64,000 bases of DNA. Source: Toxotes chatareus. Lineage: Eukaryota > Chordata > Actinopteri > Toxotidae. Location: NCBI GenBank assembly GCA_016801885.1, contig CM028884.1, positions 11,908,181-11,972,180 on the forward strand. Reading direction: 5' to 3'. The notes under the pieces are model-generated. The model was not told the origin of the DNA, did not search any database, and saw only the letters and a program-made list of their open reading frames with translations. The position numbers were made by a program, and so were the translations under genes. This document shows, in pieces, positions 1 to 14,414 of the stretch (position 1 is its first letter; every line of letters starts with the position of its first letter).

Positions 1-2004
1 GTAGATACATTTTTTCATGAACAATCACTGTCAGTTCTAACCTCAATGAAAAATATATTATGTTTCCTGTGACTGCTTCACAATAAGAGCCATCCTGTAT
101 TTCACCACTTCAATGCAGCAGGAGGAAATGTTGGGTTTATATTGCCAGAATTAAATGCATGGATTGTTTCCTGAGACCAGTTAATCAGGAATAAGGGATG
201 TGTTCACTGGAATATCATCTGAGGCCACATGTATCAAAAGTGCCACAGTTAAACAGATAAATTTGTAATTAAGTAATTAAGTTTGTCATCTTCTCTTCTC
301 TTTTCCTCTCTTCTCATCTCATAATACAATTGCTTGCTGACTCTTATGTATCTTTGAAGGTAAAAACAACTCAGATGGGTAATGTGGTGTTCAGTTCACT
401 TCATGTCTTGCTCTGTTTCAGTTTTCCTGCTTTGATGTAAGTGTGTATTCTCTTTTACAGCTCTGGCTCTTGGTTTGCTGGAATTTACTGTCATCAGAGA
501 GCCTGGTTAGTTTATTGCTGTCTTTATGCTTATTTCTTTATTCTAGGGTTGAACTGGACCAAATGCTGTTGATTTTTCTCAACTATTGAATGTACTGGTG
601 CACACATAGGTAACTTGCCTATGACTAGATGTCCAACTCTAGTGTTTTAGCAGTTTAAATCTCATAAAACAGATGTCACAGTTCGCCCTCTCTTGTGTCA
701 TTCAAATTCTACCAAAATATTGTCTCAACTCTCAGCTATGAATCTGTGGCACAACCTCTGGCAGACGAGATATTTCTCACCTCTCAGCGATCACTCGCTT
801 TCACATTCAGCACGTCAAGATGTCTTTCTCTCCCTCACTTTTACAAATCTCAAACAGAATTATTCAGTCATCGCCTGTGGCTATGAAGACAAAGGAAGAG
901 GCAGAAGGGGAGAGAGAGTTTAAGAGAGAGGACAGCGGAGACAGAGAGAGAGAGAGGCTGTTTTTCTTAAATGATTTTTTAATCAGCAGCGCTGGTTTGG
1001 GATGAGGTTATGTGGACCTAGATCAAATAACTGGACAGAGGAGTGTTTAAAGAGCATGGTATTCAGTAGTTTAGATATTTCTCCTCTCTTTTTCTTTTCT
1101 TTTGCCTCTTTCTCTGGGCATCGATGCCCTCTCAGTCTGTCTTCCTGTCGCACTCACTGTCTTGTCTTACTCCTTATCTCCCCCTTTTCTCTCCCGTGTT
1201 TCACTCACCCTTCCTGAAAGAAGGGATTGTAGATGATTGTGGAATTTAAACCTTAAAAATCTCATGTATCTTAACCACAGGGTGCTGCTAAATTAAAGCT
1301 ACCTGTTACCCAGAGGAATCAGCAGGGGGCAGGAGAGGCCCTCAGCGGATAGTAAGCAGCACCCAGAGGTGGTCAGAGGAGTTTGGGAATTGGCAACACT
1401 CCATACTCTTTAATTTCCTTCTTTTTTTTCTCTCTCTTTTCAATCAAATGTGGAGCTCTGTAAGTAGACAGAAGCAGAGCACTCCTGATTAAAAGATGGC
1501 TATTTTGATTAGTTTTAACAGTGCAGGTCTGGAGAAATTCTTGTCATAAAATGCAGTATAATGATTTTAGAAATGCTGGTTTCTTTTTCCACTAAGGCGG
1601 ATCACAGTTTGACTATTAACATAGCTGCAATGCTAGGTTCTAGGTCACTCCATCTTTGATCAGGTAAGCTCTGGGCTAATAACACTTTATCCCTTTTAAC
1701 AAAAACATACTTTTTTCTCTTTTTAAGTGCAAAACAAAGCAGTTTAAAAAAAATCTGTTTAAACTTTGTAGCTCCATTTGGCACCTCTAACTCCACCTGC
1801 AGTCAAACCAGCATAGATCTGAGCTGCTCTTTTAAACGAGATCCCACCATGTTGCTGTTAAGAGGATCTGTCATTATGCTGGCTTTGCTTTTTTTTTTTT
1901 TTTTACACTAGAACAAACTAAGCTGGCATAATGCTGTCTTTTACACACAGATAGTGATTTCACTCACTACCTCTGCTTCTGGTTCGTACCTGTGATTTAA
2001 AACT
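1..2004. other. Non-coding stretch, no gene seen
   Basis: No recognisable gene. It contains pyrimidine-rich runs (around 290-320, 1080-1200 and 1420-1440), a purine-rich GAGA tract near 885-955, and a short T run at about 1889-1904. Two splice-like signals near 421-506 are discussed as a finding. Short open frames here are low-complexity or unremarkable. Confidence 0.5.
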
Positions 2005-2007
2005 TTT

Positions 2008-2800
2008 TTGAATGCTGACAAAACAAAACTCATGTTGTTTTCCAATGTAAAATCAGAGCCACTGAACCATCCATCACCACTTTTCTCGACTAAGATTGAG
2101 TCTATATCTCAATACAAACATCTAGGAGCTGTAATAGAAGAATCTCTTTCACACCTCACAGTCATCAATAAGTGAAAAAAAAACTAAAGCTGAAATTGGG
2201 TTTTTATTTTCAAATCAAGTCTTGCCTTTGCTTCGAGGCCAAAAGGAGACTTGGTGTTACAAAATTTAAGTCTGTGCTGGACTGTGGCGATGTTACATAC
2301 ATGCATCTACCAGGGAGCACTGAGGTTCATTACAAATTTTAAAGCCGTTACTCACCACTGCTTGTTGTACACTCAGACTGGAGAGTCTATCTTGTCAACC
2401 TGTAGACTTAACCACCGGCATATTCTTATTTATAAGGCTATTCTTGGTCTGCTCCCATCTTTTCCACACCCTTCAAAAGAGTATGGGAAGTTACTGTCTT
2501 TGCTCACGGGGCTTATTCGTACTGTCTGTCCTAAAGCTAAACTTAATTTGGAAAAGGGGCGTTTGGGTATGCTCTTCTCCCTGCTTGTAATTAGTTCCAA
2601 AATTACCTGAATCTCCGGGAGCTGGTCTCAATGGATGCATTAAAATAATTTTAAATGACTTGGAGACAGGCACATCTGGCTGTAGATGTTTTGACTGACT
2701 CATATTGTCTCCGTTTGACCCCTGATGTTGATGAATTGTGGCGAATATGTTATGACTGTAACTGAGTCTTTATTTTCATATTGTTAACTGACACTTGGAC
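2008..2800 (+). mobile_element. Decayed LINE (non-LTR retrotransposon) reverse-transcriptase 3' fragment
   Basis: Conceptual translation gives consecutive blocks typical of the C-terminal part of a LINE ORF2 reverse transcriptase. From 2011 it reads NADKTKLMLFSN followed by QYKHLGAVIEESLS; from about 2181, in another frame, KLKLKLGFYF, then SVLDCGDVTYMH; from about 2308, back in the first frame, GALRFITNFKAVTHHCLLY, then ILIYKAILGLLPSF. The order (NADKTK, YKHLG, SVLDYGD-like, LRFITG-like, YKALxGxLPSY-like) is that of fish LINEs I recall, though I cannot name the clade. The frame must change at least twice and there are internal stops, so this is a dead, 5'-truncated copy. The 3' limit near 2800 is approximate. 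Confidence 0.75.
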
Positions 2801-2850
2801 AGCATTCCCGCCTTGTGCATGCTGTGTCTATGGGGCCAGTGTTTTCTTCA

Positions 2851-5800
2851 CCATGTCCATGTTCCTCCTTCTTCTCTAACCTTTTCCTCTGTCTGGGATT
2901 AACAGGCTGGAGATGAGGTGAAAGGATTAAGGATTGTTTGCTAAGGAGACAGTGACACGGTGTCTTGCCATTTCAAGATGGGCTTTGGTGATTGAGAAAG
3001 AGATGGAGAAAGTGACGGCAAAAATGCACACTTACACATCTCCTTGTCTGTAAGGGTCAGCTGGCTTACCGGAATCACTCCAATACACAAACAAATATAA
3101 TGCAAATGCATATAGCACCTTAACCTTTTCCTCAAACAAAACACTGCTGTTAATGCAACCACCAAGAGGTTCTGAGCTGTAAATATTTACAGGGTAATCT
3201 AATACATATTGCCCAGGGAGAGCTGACAAAAGACACGGGGAATCATTTAGGGGAACTTCTAGTGGCTGTATGTCAAAGTCTGCTACCTCATTAGGAAGGA
3301 TTTCACAAAGAAAACGCTAATTGGCCTTACTTCCTAAATAAAGGCTTATTTCTCTCTGCGTATCACTGTGGCCTACAGCTAGACTTGCTTAATGAGATGG
3401 GTTGTCTAATGAAGGATACCACAGTCTTGGATCGTGTGTTCGGTTCACCTTGGAGTGTAACGTCGCTTCAAGGAGCTCCTCTCTATCTATCTCTCATTAT
3501 TTGTCCACCACTTTATCCATCTCTGCCTTTACACCACCTACTAGGTGCACTCTGAGTTTGCATCTGCAAGAGACAGGACAGGGGATGCAATGGTAGGTTT
3601 TGGACTACTAGTGATATAACTTATCACTGTTTCATATAGTTTGACAGCTCTTTGAATACATTTGCTTTATTTGCATTTTTATGCTATCATTAAAAATCTC
3701 TGGTACTCAGTTTTTAGCTTTGGCAAAAGCACGTTCAAGTTCACAAATTAGACAACACTGTCCATAATCAAAGGAGCACACTGTCAGAATATTAGTAATT
3801 TTTTATTTTTTTTTATTTTAATTGGACAGTCTACAGTGGCCATTTTGAGTGGCAGAGAAGATGGGAGTTAGACAGAGGGTGGGTGACATCCCACAATGAC
3901 TGTCAGTCCAGTTCAAAGGCATTGCAAGCACATATTGAGCGCCACAGCCCCACTGAACCATCAGCTTCTCCAAACGGCTGCCAGTTGGAGGCAGACGGGA
4001 CACTGTGCTATTCCATGGTTACTGCTCAAAACCTCTGATCATATACTTTCTAATGTTTAATGGCCTCAAATGGAGCTTCCAGTGGCCAGTGGAATTTCTT
4101 ATTGTTGGTACTGGTCATCATTATCATTTTGGATCAATGACTGGATCCATATTGGCCCTGGTTTCACATTGTGGAGATTTGTTAAAAACACAATGTTTTA
4201 TTTAAAGAGCCTTTATGAAATAGAGAGACAGATACAGTAGAATCACATTCAGATATACATGTAACACTTACCAACAGTTGACATCAGCCTTTGAAATGGC
4301 AGGTTAATGAAAGGCACTGATATTTGTTCAAGCACAGGTCATGGCTGTTACTGTGGATACTGTGTATAACATAACCAGTAGCAATAACAAGGTCAATGCT
4401 GCAGGGTGATGAGATTATGAGACATCAAATCAAAGGTCAGCTGACTTTGGCTTTTCTGCACTTCAGTGATGCAATAAAGTATGAACCAAACACAAAAAAA
4501 TAAGTACTCTGTTTTATTATTTTCCACACATTGATTCTTTTAAGTGCTTTTAGCGAGATAATGAAAAACACTTAGATTTACCAGGGAAATTATACAGTAC
4601 AAAGCAGCAGTCCTGGATTTTAAAGGGCTGCTGTTATTGTTTCCTGTCAAAATACTGCCTGGTTGTGTCTGTGTGGTCTACATTAGCTTAGCACCTCTGC
4701 TATGAATAATATTTCTGTCTGGTCTGATCTTACACACCATTTAGACACAGGTACGCCACACTCTTGTGCAAGCACACCCACGCACACTTGTTTACACACT
4801 TAATACATGGTACCCAGAGGGCCTGACACATTCTCACTCAGTGATCGAGACACTTATCCCCCCTTCTGTCACATACAGACACACACACTCGGTTCTGCCC
4901 TCCTGGTCTTTCCCTGGCTGCTGGCTATCCTCTATTGGCGGTATTTGTAAAGAGCCTAATTGCGCAAGTGTCTAGAAAGTGGCCGTTGAGAGTGTGGCTG
5001 GCTAATGAGCTCCCTGGGAGAGGGTCAGTAGTTAGCCGAAGCAACACTGGGCTCTGCTCCCTGATAAAGGTCACATACCTCCAGGGAAAAATGCCACAGC
5101 ATGATGTGATGACCGAGGAAACAGGACTGGCCAGCATTTCACTTGCCATTAAACGAAATGAGTGAACCATAGAGGGAATGAAATTCTTTTGGATGAGGTG
5201 ACAGGTCCTCTAGGCAGTGCAGTCCACTACAAATACTCCGAGCCTCACAAAACAGAACAAACTGCTGTGTGAAAGTAAGGGCCTGAGAGAGGGCAGACAG
5301 AGCATGAGATAATAAGGACCTGAAGGAAACTCACCAAGGGGCTGAAAGGAGAGGAAATAGGAGAAATAGGAACAGGTGACACTATAGCGCTTGTGTAACC
5401 GCTCTGTTTGAGTGAGGATTTTGACATCTTTATTGTGGTTTTCCACACCAAGCTGTCAGTTGAAAAGTTTGAAGATTCTTGACATTTCATGGAAATGTAA
5501 AAATTTTTTTTTACTGCTGTAAAACCAACAGGACCTCACAGAATTCTTTTGTAAGTTTTGCAAAACTGAATTTGCAGCATCTTTTATGAAATATTTCAAG
5601 AAATTTCAGGTTATTTTTGGAATTATTTTGCACTCATCTGAAGGCCAAGTTTCAAAACAAGTAAGATGTTAAAAAAAATATGATAACTGGGAAATGTAGC
5701 AGGTTTTCCTTTGAAGCTAAGTCTCAACTGAGCAAGGTAATGTTGCAGTAGTGACGGCATAAGCCAGTTTAATTGACTGTGATAATATTTGCTCCTGTAC

Positions 5801-6668
5801 TTTTTGAGTTTTGAATCTTCATTTCAGACAAAAAGAACCTCTACTGATTGTTACAGATAGGCAGTTTGTCAGTTTATAAAAGGCATCAAAAACACTGGAA
5901 ATCACTATAGAAAACATAGGTTACACTGTTTGAGGAAAAAAAACAAAAAAAAACAGGAAAAACAGCCACAGTTTGGGAACTTAAAGGCAGTGCAGAAAAT
6001 GGTATACCTACCAAACCTACCAAGTGTGAGACTCATTACTGATTTCCAGAGAAAAACATGAACAGCTCCTTTCACCATCACAATGGTACACTTCTCATCC
6101 TATATGTATTATAGCTCAGCAGACCAGCAAAACTGTAGCTGCAAGCCATGGGAAGCAGGGACATTATCAGTCACAGTCAATAAACCCATTAAGTCCATTA
6201 GCATAGAACATAGGTACTGCCTTGCTTGCTCGTACTTTCTTTTGTGTCTCTTTGTTATTTTGATGTCTTGCTCACCACCCACCCCTCACATATGGTTAAC
6301 TAGATGGAGAAAAACAGTCCCCAAAGCTTTAGTTTGAGCAAGCAAAAAACAAAATTGGGTAAAGTAAAAGCATCAGCCGCCTGATACTAATAGAACGAGT
6401 GGAAAACACAAATGAATCGCTAACCCCCCTCCTCTCCTCTCTTCACCCTGCCATATTCTCTCTTGCAAACTCACGTTTTGTCTCTGTTTCACTCGCTTTA
6501 TAATTTGCTCAACCATGTACTCTGTCATTGGTTTTTATTCCTCGGGTACAGAAGCTTCATTAAAAGCTGCAGCTGAAGTTCTACTGACAAAAATAAACCA
6601 TTATCAACAGCAAAGAATTGTTCACTGCACATATGTGTGTTATGGGATGTTTATGATGTTTATATTTA
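2851..6668. other. Non-coding stretch, no gene seen
   Basis: Unique-looking AT-rich sequence. Positions 3790-4010 vaguely resemble a degraded fish repeat but not well enough to call. An A-rich patch lies at 5937-5960. Open frames are below 90 codons and show no domain. Confidence 0.45.
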
Positions 6669-7262
6669 TGTCATGACCAGCATAAATAAGGGGATTGTTT
6701 TCTTTTGTTTGACATTTGGAGCTTTTGGACTCTGGTTTAGTTTAAGTTCTGTTAGTAGTTCCTGTTTTATTGTGAAGTCTTGTCTCTAGTGCATCTGGTC
6801 TTATTCTACTTCCTGTCTTTGTCTAGTTTCCCTCCATTTGTGATTGTCTGCCCTGACCTAATTGGTTTCACCTGTTGCCTGTTACCTTATGCATATAAGT
6901 CTTGTTGTTTGCCTGTGTCCTGGTGAGTTTGTCTTTGTCTATACCCGAGTCTGTGTCTCTACCTGTGTTGGTTCCCCCTGTTCGTTCCTGTACTTGTGCC
7001 TTGCATTTTGCCCCTCATGGACTTACCTTGGTTGCCTTTTCATTTCTACTAAGGGCTTTTGGAGTGTGCTTTGTGTTTTATGTTTCCAGCCTTTTCCCTC
7101 CTTCATGAATGATTTTTACTTGTTTAAGTTTTGTTCTCTGGCCCTGGATTATTCCAAGGATTTTGAGTTAATTAAAAGCCTTTTTGTTTACTCATTGCCT
7201 ATCTTGGGGTTTTTGCATTTGGGTCCCCTTTCCCTTGTGTTCCTGGCTGCCCGGTCATGACA
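6669..7262 (+). mobile_element. Solo-LTR-like interspersed repeat, complete
   Basis: The element begins TGTCATGACC (6669-6678) and ends GGTCATGACA (7253-7262), a perfect 10-bp inverted terminal repeat with the TG...CA ends of LTRs. The flanks are TATTTA (6663-6668) and CATTTA (7263-7268), a 6-bp target duplication with one mismatch. Inside, on the plus strand, are an inverted CCAAT (ATTGG, 6861-6865), a TATA-like box (6892-6898, CATATAA) about 30 bp downstream, and ATTAAA (7171-7176), the order expected for U3-R-U5. The sequence is T-rich and non-coding. It resembles high-copy fish repeats ending in 'gggtcc...gtcatgaca' that I recall. A non-autonomous DNA transposon with 10-bp TIRs is the alternative. 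Confidence 0.65.
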
Positions 7263-8766
7263 CATTTAGACGTAAACACACAGAATACATAGTCTGCTGA
7301 AATTCACTTTTGTGCTGCTTTTTAAAAAAGACTTTCATGATGTTTTTCTAATTAAATGTCTTTATATTCCTGCCAAACATTTTCCAAAGCCAGTGGTATT
7401 TTTTCTTTGTTTTTAATCATCCAGGCAACTTTTAGTTTCAATTCATTTTAGAGTATCATGTAAATCATCTTCAAACTTACTCAGGCAGAGTCATTCATAA
7501 CAGTGAATTCATCTATTTTTCTATCTTCCTTTTCATAGCAATGGTTACAGTTTTGATTTTCTTTAAAGGTGTTAAAGTGACAGATTTTCAACAGAAATAT
7601 TTTTTTCACACATTTTTCCTCTTTACACCAGTGTGCACATACAAAGCTCATTCATGCTTAAGTCCAGTCGAGTCGACTTACTGTTATGTGCTGCTTTCTC
7701 TCTCTCACCTTTCATGCCAGAGAGCCACTCAAACAATGAGTTATTACATTTTGAAGGAAAACAGTAATGACCAAAATGTTTGGTGCCAAGGCCAGTCGTA
7801 CAGTGCAGGTCAGGATGGTTTTTGGTCATGTACATGTATGTTTTTTTGTTTGACATATTTTACATGCTTCACAAAGTGTTTTGATTCACCTCTATATCCT
7901 TTACCCCAACCTACCCTGTCTACTCAGAGGTACTCAAACCTGCGCACATGACAGACGCACTGTTTTATTGCTGTTTGTGTGTTTTATTTTTACTTTTGCA
8001 TGGCAAATTGTGAAGGCAGACAAGATATTTTTACATGAAATTCCTACCTCCTGCAAGACAGAAAACCTCAAGGCTGGCAGAGACACAGGGTGAGAGAGGA
8101 GAGGGAAAGTGAAAGAGACTAGGAGAAAGAGACCAAGACATTGGGATATAATAAGAGTCAATGGTGAGAGGGAGAGAGAGATTGCTGCAGAGGCCTGCTT
8201 GATACAACATGTGAAACTGATGTATGACAGAACAGATTGGTGTTGCCTTTCAGATACATCTGAATTGAATGTTGTCAGGAGGAGGTAGATTACAGCAGAG
8301 ACTGAGCTGCATCCAGCCTCCTCGTCTAAATGAAGACATGCTTACTTTCAGATGAGACAATGAGAGGGAAAATGTGTGTGTGTGCACTTGGATATGCTTT
8401 GCCAAGTCTAAGCTAACAATCCTGCACACCAAAGCTCTGAGGATACAGGGGGCATCGTATTTCAGTATGCCTAACGTTTTACAGTAAACAGCCTGACAGA
8501 AATTCTATACTGTAGCTTCCTGAAGGCAAAATCATACAGATATCAGAGTCATACTTGTGGTCTTTGGAAGAAACTTTATTCAGCTGAACTATGTAAAGTT
8601 GCCATGGGAATTTTCAAAATGAAAGCAACAAAGAGGGATTGAAATATTGCAAACGAAAATACAACAAATAATAAATCTAAAAATCAAAACCAGTGCAAGA
8701 ATAAGTGTCAGTGGGATTTGTGCTCATGTCACACCAGGTCAAAGAATTTTTGCCAAATGATTATTG
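7263..8766. other. Non-coding stretch, no gene seen
   Basis: No gene recognised. It includes a purine-rich stretch around 8085-8190 and a few short open frames without domains. Confidence 0.45.
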
Positions 8767-8792
8767 CTAAATAAATAAATAAATAAATAAAT
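8767..8792. repeat. (AAAT)n microsatellite
   Basis: About six tandem TAAA/AAAT units read directly from the sequence. Confidence 0.9.
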
Positions 8793-8960
8793 GACCTCAA
8801 TAATGTAAAAGGAAACGTCCAGAACCATGTCCTTTCAATATTTCATTTACGTCATCTACCCTTTTTTCTTAATTTTTCCCTCTATGCCATTGAGAGGCTT
8901 CTGGCTGTCACCCTGATGTGGGTCTCTTTGAATGAGCAAGAAGGACGGATGTAAGGAGAT

Positions 8961-8962
<2 letters not shown>

Positions 8963-9019
<57 letters not shown>
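8963..9019. repeat. (GT)n microsatellite
   Basis: About 28 uninterrupted GT units, followed by a G-rich boundary. Translated His-Thr or Cys-Val open frames across it are artefacts. Confidence 0.97.
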
Positions 9020-9021
<2 letters not shown>

Positions 9022-9110
9022 GGTTTGTGGTGTGGGTGGTGTTAGTGGATGCCAAGCAATGAAGCAGCCTTGGGCCGAAAGGCTGAGGAGAGATTGATAG
9101 TATATCAGCA

Positions 9111-9156
9111 CTTCAACATCCAGTCTCACAACCACGCGAGAGACTGGATGCTGAAG
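9111..9156. repeat. Inverted repeat / hairpin, 17-bp arms
   Basis: The arms 9111-9127 (CTTCAACATCCAGTCTC) and 9140-9156 (GAGACTGGATGCTGAAG) are complementary at 16 of 17 positions with a 12-nt loop. No transposon ends were recognised around it. Confidence 0.8.
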
Positions 9157-9319
9157 GAAAGACATGTGGAGCGTTGTCATAGTAGCTGTCCAGGGTGCTG
9201 ACCAGGCTGTGCGCTGTGGAGCTGTCACTGGCGCTAAACAAGTAGTCTGCTGGGCTTCATGCTGGCACTTCTGCTGCTCATGACCACCAATACATAGCTA
9301 TTAATGTTATCTAATGCAG

Positions 9320-9439
9320 CTGCGTGCTATCCTAAATCACCTCTGTGTTGTATTCCCTGAGTACTTGGATCCTGTTCTTAAAAAACTAAGTCAGCAGTTT
9401 GATGATCCCAACTGGCTTGAGACAGCAGCATTGTTGGAG
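9320..9439 (+). CDS. Candidate internal exon, unidentified (40 codons)
   Basis: The segment is flanked by an acceptor-like ...CTAATGCAG (ends 9319) and a donor GAG|GTAACA (9440). It is exactly 120 nt, so phase 0 to phase 0, and wholly open; it starts LRAILNHLCVVFPEYLDPVL and ends WLETAALLE. The peptide has a globular, helix-like composition unlike the low-complexity frames elsewhere in the window. I do not recognise the protein. The open frame continues past the donor to 9709 and no matching neighbour exon was found, so it may be chance, a decayed element or a lone exon of a long-intron gene. The polypyrimidine tract is weak. Confidence 0.25.
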
Positions 9440-11105
9440 GTAACACCCACAATGCTAGAAGTACGTTTTCAAGTTGAGCATGTGAGCAGACACAAAATGA
9501 TTGGGTCTTTTCTAACTACCTGTGGTCTAATCAGCTTCTTTCAGAATGCATTTCATCTGACAGCATCTCTACAGGTTTGGATTGAATTATTTTGGGCTTA
9601 TTTGGTGTCCACTCGTAGTTCATGTCAGATAGTCATGACTCCTTTGGGTTTCAGACAACACTTCAGACTCATGAATACCTTTGATTTAATGTGCAGCACT
9701 GACACATGATTACCCTTAATTTCCATTTAGATGTAGCATTTTGTGAAAAACAGACTAGTCCTTCTCTGAAGTGTTGGCTCTAGACTCTCCCTTGGCAAAG
9801 GCTTTTCACACCATTGTCAATGTCACCTGATGGCAATGATACAGTGCACCGACAACATGGTGACATTTTAAAATGACACTATTTCTCTCTTCTGATCTCT
9901 CTGTCTCTGTGGTCCTCATGTCTGACACCCACATGCACACCCCCGCACACACACGCACCCGAGCACTCCCACGCACACACTCATATCCACTATATAAACA
10001 GAGAATGTTTGCTTCATGCTTGAGATGTGGTCCCGATTTAATTGGAGCTGAGCTGGTGTGGTATATGAAGACAGAGAGAGACAGACAGATGGGGAATGTT
10101 AGGATGGAGGATAGAGACAAAACACAGCTCAGTCCACGAGGAAAAGGTTGAATGACAGAGACAGAGAGTCAGTGGAAATCCTCACAGTGAATCACATACA
10201 ACCACAGATGCACATGGTATAAAACGTCTTCATTCATTTCAATTTAACTGAGCATCAGCTGTAAGCTTGGCATGACTTAATCTAGCTTGTGTTTGGCACA
10301 GCCTAATGCACTCATAACTTGCATTTAATCAGTGTAGAAATGACATGTTGATTTTTCCTGATTAGTCTTCTTTTTTCTTTATTGCACACATCAGTAAATG
10401 AATAATTCTCTGTCTCACAAAGCTTCTTGCTCGTACAATTGAAATCTTGCTCTCATTTACTAAAAGTCATCAGGAAGCACATAGGACACACATCATGGCG
10501 CACATTACACCATTACACATCTGGAAACAAGATGAAATGAAATAAAATTACATTTGCCTCACTGGAGACAACAAGAAAACAAAGAGGCAGTGGGGAGAAT
10601 TTTAACTAAAACATTCAAAAGCCTTTTTATGACAGATAAAAGAAACAAAAACAAACAGCAACAACAAAAAATAAAATGGATATTTACATGAAGTGTGTAT
10701 TTCATGTCAGGAATCAGGGCTAACATAGTGTGAAATGGGCTTTGCTAACAAGCTCATGAATCACTCTCTCGTATTTCAGTGATCTCAGTAACAGGTGGAT
10801 TTGGACTCTTTGGACATTAACAGCTACACTACAGGATGTTTTTAATTCATATAACAAGACAACTACAGAACCACACACAGAGTTTCTGTTGGATTTAAGA
10901 GCTTGTTAGGATTACTGAATCGAACCATTGCTTCTGTACTTGCTTCTTTCCATCTCTCTCTCTCTCTGCCTGACAGACACCAATGTTTACCCAGACTCTT
11001 ACAAATACAAGCCTAGTTATGCCATTCATTAAGTGGATGCGCTGAATTGATTTTGTGCATGAATTTTACCTTGGAGTCACATGTGAGTGAGAATTTTTAT
11101 TCATT
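9440..11105. other. Non-coding stretch, no gene seen
   Basis: AT-rich unique sequence. CACA/GCAC-rich low-complexity DNA lies near 9925-9985 and a short (CT)n run near 10953-10966. No gene recognised. Confidence 0.45.
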
Positions 11106-11250
11106 GTATCTGTCCAACCATCCATCGCTTTTTATACCTCTGTGTCCTGTTCAGGGTCACGCCTATTCCAGCATGCACTAGTTTAGTGTTTAGAGTTTCA
11201 TGGAAGACCAACACATACACAAATAAGCACTCACATTACAGGGCTGTCTT
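11106..11250 (+). repeat. Decayed fish interspersed repeat ('CCATCCATC...' family)
   Basis: The order of words (CCATCCATC, a 'ctgtcctgttcagggtcacg' stretch, 'cctattccagc', 'ccaacacatacacaaa', 'cactcacatt') follows a very common fish repeat I recall. That repeat reads roughly 'ccatccatc...cttgtcctgttcagggtcgcgg...agcctatcccagc...ccaacacacagacaaacaacc..cactcacattcacacc'. The match is by recall and the copy is degraded; the class of the parent element is not known to me. Confidence 0.5.
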
Positions 11251-13786
<2,536 letters not shown>

Positions 13787-14030
13787 TATACCAAGAATTT
13801 TCAGTGGATGCAGGATCATTTATATAAATATTTCATAAATACAAATGTGTATGAGAAAAATAATTTTGCTGTATGCTGATGACACCATATTCTACCTACA
13901 CAAAACCTTTACAAAAATCTTTTGTGTTTTTTGGATTTTGGATTGGTCTTGAATGAGTTTTGTTGTACTTGTGACTTAAAGTGAATTATGAAAAGGCTGG
14001 CCTTCCCATGTAGGCTCTTTGAAACACAAA
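13787..14030 (+). mobile_element. Decayed LINE reverse-transcriptase fragment with YADD motif
   Basis: Around 13866-13920 the translation reads ILLYADDTIFYLHKTF, the catalytic YADD box of non-LTR reverse transcriptases. About 34 codons later, in another frame (13975 onward), LKVNYEKAGLP follows, which matches the [GY]-[LY]-K-[VIL]-N-x-x-K motif normally found about that far downstream of (F/Y)ADD in L1-type elements. A stop and a frameshift lie between them. The copy is a short relic and its limits are approximate. Confidence 0.55.
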
Positions 14031-14352
14031 TTCTTTCTTGTATTCTCCTCTATTTTGGGAAAATTAAATGGACAGATGTTTGTGTGGACTTAATGTATGC
14101 AAAAAATATATGCAAAAAGTTAATTCACTCTTTTAACAAAACATTGCAACTGTTAAACAGCATACAGCTTTTAGGTCATGACAAATTCTCAAATAATTTT
14201 TTATTTCTTTTTGTGTTCACTCTCTGCTGATGGTGCCTTTCAAAAATGTATGAACAGAAATAAAGTTCACGTGGAATAATACACCTGCAAAATACATTTG
14301 CAGCCTGCTGGTGAATCCTTAACACTGCCAAACCTCTTGCAGGTTAAAAAGT

Positions 14353-14414
14353 CAAATCATTCAAAAGAATGATTTGTCTTTTGTCAATACTTATGTCTGT
14401 TACAACAGACATAA
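14353..14414. repeat. Two adjacent perfect hairpins
   Basis: Hairpin 1 has arms 14353-14362 (CAAATCATTC) and 14367-14376 (GAATGATTTG) with an AAAA loop. Hairpin 2 has arms 14391-14401 (TTATGTCTGTT) and 14404-14414 (AACAGACATAA) with a 2-nt spacer. Both are perfect and lie 14 nt apart. Confidence 0.85.

Noticed and set aside
3790..4010. Similarity to a fish repeat containing 'gacatgcagcaaaggtc'
   Set aside because: Only scattered words match; too weak to call.
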